NCBI GenBank assembly: GCA_910584115.1
Contig: CAJTYN010000009.1
Coordinates: 1-10,959, forward strand
Direction: 5' to 3'
Source of the DNA: an uncultured Lachnospiraceae bacterium
GTDB taxonomy: Bacteria > Bacillota > Clostridia > Lachnospirales > Lachnospiraceae
DNA: 10,959 nucleotides
The notes under the pieces were generated by a model, which saw nothing but the letters and a program-made list of their open reading frames with translations, was not told where the DNA came from and did not search any database. Within the stretch, counting starts at the first letter, position 1. Each line of letters opens with the position of its first letter. The translations under genes and the position numbers were made by a program. This document shows positions 7,114 through 10,959 of the stretch, piece after piece.

Positions 7114-7554
7114 CTATTTTGCCTTGCCGAACCTGGATAAAAATCCTTTCTTCTTGACAGGGGCCTCCAACGCCCCCCGCACGCCCTTGACCCCAACGAT
7201 GTAGATCCCGCTGATCTCTGCCTTCACTTCTTTTTTCACAGGGATCAGTTCAAATACTTTCTCATCGCTGATCAGGGTCATGATCCTCGGACCCACCTTC
7301 GCCTTCACCACCGGCAATTTCATCCTGCGCATCATCTTCGGCGTCTGATCGATCACCGCCTGGGGGAGGTTCGTCTCTTTTAGGGGCATCCGTTTTTTAT
7401 CAATGATCAGCATAGAAACCGTCTGCTTGGCGGCTTCTATCTGGGCCTGCTGTGCTTCCTGCTTTTTCTGGGCCTTTTTACCGAGAAAATAAAGGACAGC
7501 CAGCACGATCACGAGGATGACCAAAATGATCAGCAGCACCATCCAAAGCTTCAT
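7114..7554 (-). CDS. Conserved single-pass membrane protein, function unknown
   Basis: 146 residues. Residues ~4-24 are a strong hydrophobic helix. A Lys/Gln/Ala-rich, probably coiled segment follows (~25-45), then a compact basic domain with the conserved-looking stretches MLIIDKKRM, VKAKVGPRIMTLI and DEKVFELIPVKKE, and a Lys-rich tail. I recognise the pattern as a hypothetical protein common in Lachnospiraceae and related Clostridia but know no function for it. With few positive charges before the helix and many after it, the soluble part is probably cytoplasmic. AAAGGAGG lies six bases before the ATG. A good promoter and an intrinsic terminator frame it, so it may be monocistronic or leak into tatD. 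Confidence 0.9.
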   Translation of the reverse strand: MKLWMVLLIILVILVIVLAVLYFLGKKAQKKQEAQQAQIEAAKQTVSMLIIDKKRMPLKETNLPQAVIDQTPKMMRRMKLPVVKAKVGPRIMTLISDEKVFELIPVKKEVKAEISGIYIVGVKGVRGALEAPVKKKGFLSRFGKAK

Positions 7555-7597
7555 CTCTTTCCTCCTTTATATCCGGATAATATCCTGCTGGTATATT

Positions 7598-7626
7598 ATT
7601 CTAGCATCCTTTTCCATAAAAGGCAA
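7598..7626 (-). promoter_or_regulatory. Sigma-A-type promoter for the small membrane protein gene
   Basis: On the minus strand, -35 TTGCCT (7626-7621), a 17-bp spacer ending in TGC, and -10 TAGAAT (7603-7598). The TGC gives an extended -10. It lies 44 bp upstream of the start codon at 7554. Confidence 0.65.
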
Positions 7627-7634
7627 ATAGAAAG

Positions 7635-7662
7635 TTGAAAAAGTCCGAATTTATGCTATAAT
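7635..7662 (+). promoter_or_regulatory. Sigma-A-type promoter for the first deacetylase-like gene
   Basis: -35 TTGAAA (7635-7640), a 16-bp spacer ending in TGC, and a perfect TATAAT (7657-7662), again an extended -10. It is back to back with the leftward promoter; the two -35 boxes are only 8 bp apart. The start codon at 7705 is about 42 bp downstream. Confidence 0.75.
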
Positions 7663-7704
7663 ACTTGCATACCATAAACAAAAGATATGAAGGAGATAGA
7701 TCGG

Positions 7705-9165
7705 ATGGATCGAAACGAGCAGCCTATCAGCTATGACGAAGAGCGAAGGCGCAAGAGGGCCATCCAGCGGGAACGCCGTGAAGCACAGGTGCGCAGGAAC
7801 AGGCGCATCCTATGCGGGACCATCGCCGCGGTGATGGTCACAGCCGTCGGCGGCGGCTTGTATGCGGCCACAGATGGATGGGGCAGGCGCGGGAAGGAAC
7901 GAGCCTCTCAGCCGGCCCACAAAGAAGCATCCGCACAGCCAGAGGAAGCGTCCGGACAAAAAAAGGCCGCCGGACCCAGTATCATGGAACAGGCGGACAG
8001 GCTGGCGGCCATGTATGATTATGACGGGGCCATCGCCCTGCTGCAGGGACAAGCGGATCATCAGGAAGACAGCGAGCTGCAGCAGAAGATCGCCCAATAC
8101 CAGGAAACGAAGGATTCCTGTGTCTCCTGGCCGATCGAGGAAGTGACCCATGTGTTCTACCACACCTTGATCGTGGATCCTGCCAAGGCTTTTGACAAGG
8201 ACAGCAAGGAGGCCGGTTATAACCAGGTCATGACCACCATTTCAGAGTTTAACGCGATCACCCAGTCTATGTATGAAAAGGGATTTGTCATGGTCAGTCT
8301 CAAGGACATGGCTTCCGTGACCACAGACGAGGCGGGCAACCATGTGATGCAGCGAGGGGAGATCTGGCTCCCGCCCGGCAAACAGCCCTTCGTACTCTCC
8401 CAGGACGATGTCAGTTACTACCATTATATGGCGGACGACGGTTACGCGCGCAGGCTGGTGGTGGACGAAAACGGAGAGATCAAGACGGAGTATGTAAAAG
8501 ACGACGGCACGGTGGAGGTGGGGGACCACGATATGGTACCTCTGATCGACCGTTTTGTGGAAGCGCATCCGGATTTCTCGTACCGGGGGGCAAAGGGGAT
8601 CATCGCCCTGACCGGTTACAACGGCGTGCTGGGCTATTTTACCGACAGCGTATACAAGACCCGGCAGGACCTGGACGAGAACCAGATCAGATACTTAAAC
8701 GAGAATCCGGATTTTGACTATGAGGCAGAAGTGGAGCAGGCGAAGACCGTCGCTCAGGCCATGCGGGAGGATGGCTGGGAATTTGCCAGCCACACATGGG
8801 GACATATCAATGTAGGGGAGCGTTCCCTGGAGGATCTGCAGACAGACACCCAGAAATGGCTGGACTATGTGGATCCCATCGTGGGGCCGGTGGACACCAT
8901 CATATTTGCTTTCGGAGCGGACCTGTGCGGCCCGGAGGACTATGCGGGGGATAAATTCGACTACCTGAAGAGTCAGGGGTTCGATTATTTCTGCAATGTG
9001 GACTCCAGCCAGTACTGGGTACAGCTCAGAGATACATACCTGCGGATGGGGCGCAGGAACCTGGACGGCTACCGGATGTATTACCAGCCGGAACTGCTGG
9101 CTGACCTTTTTGACGCCAAGGCCGTCTTCGACAAGAGCAGGCCCACCCCGGTACCGCCGATGTAG
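7705..9165 (+). CDS. Polysaccharide deacetylase-like protein with TPR-like segment, membrane-anchored (paralog 1)
   Basis: 486 residues if begun at ATG 7705. AAGGAG (7690-7695) lies nine bases upstream and inside the longer in-frame reading from 7687, so 7705 is preferred. A very basic cytoplasmic N-terminus leads to a helix at ~35-55, then a low-complexity linker. A TPR-like segment follows (LAAMYDYDGAIALLQ, ~100-115), then a NodB/CE4-like domain with LSQDDVSYY (paired Asp 234-235), HTWGH (363-367) and FAFGAD (401-406). The HxxxH and paired Asp match the CE4 metal and catalytic sites, though the usual TFDDG is changed. About 125 residues separate the first two motifs, longer than usual, and they include a conserved GAKGIIALTGY region. 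The role is probably extracytoplasmic glycan modification; the substrate is unknown. The neighbour at 9394 is a close paralog. Confidence 0.8.
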   Translation: MDRNEQPISYDEERRRKRAIQRERREAQVRRNRRILCGTIAAVMVTAVGGGLYAATDGWGRRGKERASQPAHKEASAQPEEASGQKKAAGPSIMEQADRLAAMYDYDGAIALLQGQADHQEDSELQQKIAQYQETKDSCVSWPIEEVTHVFYHTLIVDPAKAFDKDSKEAGYNQVMTTISEFNAITQSMYEKGFVMVSLKDMASVTTDEAGNHVMQRGEIWLPPGKQPFVLSQDDVSYYHYMADDGYARRLVVDENGEIKTEYVKDDGTVEVGDHDMVPLIDRFVEAHPDFSYRGAKGIIALTGYNGVLGYFTDSVYKTRQDLDENQIRYLNENPDFDYEAEVEQAKTVAQAMREDGWEFASHTWGHINVGERSLEDLQTDTQKWLDYVDPIVGPVDTIIFAFGADLCGPEDYAGDKFDYLKSQGFDYFCNVDSSQYWVQLRDTYLRMGRRNLDGYRMYYQPELLADLFDAKAVFDKSRPTPVPPM

Positions 9166-9175
9166 CCGCCGGATT

Positions 9176-9344
9176 TGCTAGTGCTCCATCCAGACAGAGA
9201 TCATAGTTTGGCTTTGCCTGGTCTGTGCCAGTGCTAGGCAAGATTTCGACGGCGATGCGGTGCATCGGCTAGAAATCTTAACGACGCAATGGTGCGGAGC
9301 AGACAGGGCCAGACTACGATCTCTGGCTGGATGGAGCACCAGTG
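9176..9344 (+). repeat. Long near-perfect inverted repeat (169 bp) predicted to fold as one RNA hairpin
   Basis: Arms 9181-9234 and 9286-9339 pair along 54 positions with five mismatches and six G-U wobbles. The outermost 13 bp (GTGCTCCATCCAG at 9181-9193 with 9327-9339) are perfect, and a few pairs extend out to 9176/9344. After an internal loop, AAGATTTC (9240-9247) pairs with GAAATCTT (9272-9279). The tip is CGATGC (9253-9258) with GCATCG (9262-9267) around a 3-nt loop. Read as plus-strand RNA, six non-Watson-Crick positions are G-U. Read as minus-strand RNA those six become mismatches and only two others become wobbles. This asymmetry favours function as plus-strand RNA. No T-tract follows and no target-site duplication is seen. 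It may be a small RNA, an RNA-processing site between the paralogs, or a palindromic MITE. I do not recognise a named family. Confidence 0.85.
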
Positions 9345-9393
9345 CCAACAATGGATAAAATGGAGTATAAAAGCAAAAAAGGGGAGAAGATAA

Positions 9394-10866
9394 ATGACAA
9401 AGAAAGGACTGATCCTGGCAGCCTCGCTGCTGTGCCTCCAAGTGGGAGGCATGGCACTCGGCGGCTGTCGGCATATCATGCCGTTTTCCGAGGACGTGGC
9501 CACCTCCGGGACCGTATCGGAGGCAGACAGCGTCTCTTCCGGTGTCCGGATCCCGTTCAAGAGCCGCCCCCGGGACAGCGGGGAGGACGACGATATCGCC
9601 CGGGCAGACACCGACAAGCTCTCTGACAACGAGAGTCCTGACAATGAGGCCATCCCAGCCTCTGTCTCGGAAGACGACGCGGATGATCAAGGAAACGAGA
9701 CACTCCGGCAGGCCCGGCGTCTGGCCGCGATGTACGACTATGATCAGGCCATCGCCCTTTTGCAGGAGCGTGCGGACGACCCAAGATACGCCGAGGCCAT
9801 CGCCCAGATAGGAGAGGCCCGGGATTCTTGTGTCTCCTGGGGCCCGGAACAGGTGACCCATGTCTTCTACCACACCCTCATCAAGGACACCGCCCTGGCG
9901 TTCGACGGGGATGAAGACACCGCCGGATATGATCAGGTCATGACCACGATCTCAGAATTTAACGCGATCACCCAGTCCATGTACGAAAAAGGGTTCGTCA
10001 TGGTCTCCCTGGAAGACCTGGCCGCAAAAGACGCTGCCGGCAACATGGTCCCGGGCGAGATCCGTCTCCCCCCGGATAAAAAACCCTTCGTACTCTCCCA
10101 GGACGATGTGAGCTACTACCACTACATGGACGGCGACGGCATGGCCAGCCGCCTGGTGGTGGATGAGAACGGACAGGTCAAAGCCGAATACATCGAGGCG
10201 GACGGGAGCGTGTCTGTGGGGGATTTCGACATGGTGCCCCTGATCGACACCTTCGTGGAGGAACACCCTGATTTTTCCTACCGGGGGGCCAAAGGGATCA
10301 TCGCCCTGACCGGCTATGAGGGCGTCCTGGGTTACCGGACAGACGGCGTTTACAAGACTCGTCAGGAATTGGACGAGCTGCAGCAGGTCTACTTAAATGA
10401 ACATCCGGATTTTAACTGGGACGAGGAAGTGGCCCGGGCCACCGAGACGGCCACAGCCATGAGAGAAAACGGCTGGGCCTTCGCCAGTCACACCTGGGGG
10501 CACATCAACGTGGGGGAGAGTTCTCTGGAGCGCTTAAAGACCGATACGGAGAAATGGCTGACCTACGTGGCGCCCATCATCGGCGGCACGGACAAGATCA
10601 TCTTCGCCTTCGGGGCGGATCTCTCCGGCGCGGAAGGATACTCCGGGGAAAAATTCGACTACCTGAAATCCCAGGGATTTGACTACTACTGCAATGTGGA
10701 CTCCAGCCAATATTGGGTCCAGCTGGCACCGAACTACCTGCGGATGGGCCGCAGGAACTTAGACGGCTACCGGATGTACTACAACCCGGAGCTGGTGGTG
10801 GATCTATTCGACGCCAAAGCGGTCTTCGACCCGTCCAGACCCACCCCGGTGCCCGAGATGTCTTAA
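9394..10866 (+). CDS. Polysaccharide deacetylase-like lipoprotein with TPR-like segment (paralog 2)
   Basis: 490 residues; GGGGAG (9381-9386) lies seven bases before the ATG. The N-terminus is a signal peptide with a lipobox-like ALGGC, giving lipid-modified Cys25, then an acidic Ser/Asp-rich linker (~30-103). From about residue 105 to the end it closely follows the 7705 gene: LAAMYDYDQAIALLQ (~110-124), SCVSW, HVFYHTLI, LSQDDVSYY (Asp 237-238), HTWGH (366-370), FAFGAD (404-409), and the same ending RPTPVP. It is a predicted CE4-like hydrolase outside the membrane, substrate unknown. It probably arose by tandem duplication; the two mature domains are similar while their membrane anchors are unrelated. 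A TATAAA at 9366-9371 might be a -10 but has no good -35, so transcription may come through the long hairpin from paralog 1. Confidence 0.82.
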   Translation: MTKKGLILAASLLCLQVGGMALGGCRHIMPFSEDVATSGTVSEADSVSSGVRIPFKSRPRDSGEDDDIARADTDKLSDNESPDNEAIPASVSEDDADDQGNETLRQARRLAAMYDYDQAIALLQERADDPRYAEAIAQIGEARDSCVSWGPEQVTHVFYHTLIKDTALAFDGDEDTAGYDQVMTTISEFNAITQSMYEKGFVMVSLEDLAAKDAAGNMVPGEIRLPPDKKPFVLSQDDVSYYHYMDGDGMASRLVVDENGQVKAEYIEADGSVSVGDFDMVPLIDTFVEEHPDFSYRGAKGIIALTGYEGVLGYRTDGVYKTRQELDELQQVYLNEHPDFNWDEEVARATETATAMRENGWAFASHTWGHINVGESSLERLKTDTEKWLTYVAPIIGGTDKIIFAFGADLSGAEGYSGEKFDYLKSQGFDYYCNVDSSQYWVQLAPNYLRMGRRNLDGYRMYYNPELVVDLFDAKAVFDPSRPTPVPEMS

Positions 10867-10868
10867 GT

Positions 10869-10891
10869 GTACTTTTCTGCGAGAAAAGTAC
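10869..10891 (+). repeat. Perfect 10-bp palindrome with 3-nt loop after paralog 2
   Basis: GTACTTTTCT (10869-10878) and AGAAAAGTAC (10882-10891) flank GCG. The palindrome starts three bases after the stop codon. The form (AAAAGTAC followed by CAAAA) resembles dispersed palindromic repeats seen after genes in several bacteria. It may contribute to transcription termination together with the next hairpin. Confidence 0.65.
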
Positions 10892-10899
10892 CAAAAGCG

Positions 10900-10925
10900 C
10901 CGGGGGACAAGCGGATTTCCCCCGG
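10900..10925. terminator. Second GC-rich hairpin downstream of paralog 2
   Basis: CCGGGGGA (10900-10907) and TCCCCCGG (10918-10925) form a perfect 8-bp stem with a 10-nt loop, nine bases past the preceding palindrome. A short T run (10932-10936 vicinity) is too far to form a standard intrinsic terminator. The pair of hairpins looks like one composite repeat unit. Confidence 0.4.
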
Positions 10926-10959
10926 ACCCCTTGAAACGCCATTTTTGAAAAGAAGACAT

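Noticed and set aside
9176..9344. Retron, riboswitch or CRISPR-type element
   Set aside because: There is no reverse transcriptase nearby, no direct repeats with spacers, and no aptamer consensus I recognise. The structure is a single long stem.
9178..9873. Minus-strand open frame covering the long hairpin and the start of paralog 2
   Set aside because: It is antisense to the supported lipoprotein gene and to the inverted repeat, without a ribosome site or recognisable domain.

Overview
The window looks like chromosomal DNA of a moderately GC-rich Gram-positive anaerobe of the Clostridia, most likely a Lachnospiraceae relative. This is judged from strong AAGGAGG-type ribosome sites, TGn-extended -10 promoters, and conserved genes familiar from that group. 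It carries no rRNA or tRNA gene, no CRISPR array and no recognisable transposase or phage gene.

Layout. Positions 1-1448 (-) hold a two-helix potassium channel with a cytoplasmic Rossmann domain and, at its cut-off end, a RyR-like domain. Next come a DnaA-box cluster (1583-1653) and thioredoxin reductase trxB (1620-2582, -). Transcribed away from trxB is a membrane-anchored DUF885-type metallopeptidase (2667-4424, +) whose reading frame is interrupted by a single amber codon at 4128-4130. A 51-residue charged small protein (4543-4698, +) and a membrane-anchored CapA-fold protein with altered metal-site motifs (4857-6296, +) follow. The CapA gene meets tatD tail to tail with a 15-bp overlap (6282-7049, -). 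Upstream of tatD is a small conserved membrane protein (7114-7554, -), separated from it by an intrinsic-terminator-like hairpin. A divergent promoter pair at 7598-7662 drives that gene leftward and, rightward, the first of two tandem paralogs of a polysaccharide-deacetylase-like extracytoplasmic protein (7705-9165 and 9394-10866). The first paralog is anchored by a transmembrane helix and the second is a predicted lipoprotein. Between them lies a 169-bp near-perfect inverted repeat that would fold as one very long RNA hairpin. The window ends in two back-to-back palindromes after the second paralog.

How the genes may work together. There is no single long operon. Several products act at or outside the membrane (DUF885 peptidase, CapA-like protein, small membrane protein, two deacetylase-like proteins), which gives the segment an envelope-related flavour. 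trxB and tatD are housekeeping genes. The most unusual items are the long hairpin between the paralogs, the amber codon inside an otherwise intact peptidase gene, the DnaA boxes at the trxB 3' end, the channel-RyR fusion, and the reciprocal Asp/Asn changes in the CapA-like protein.
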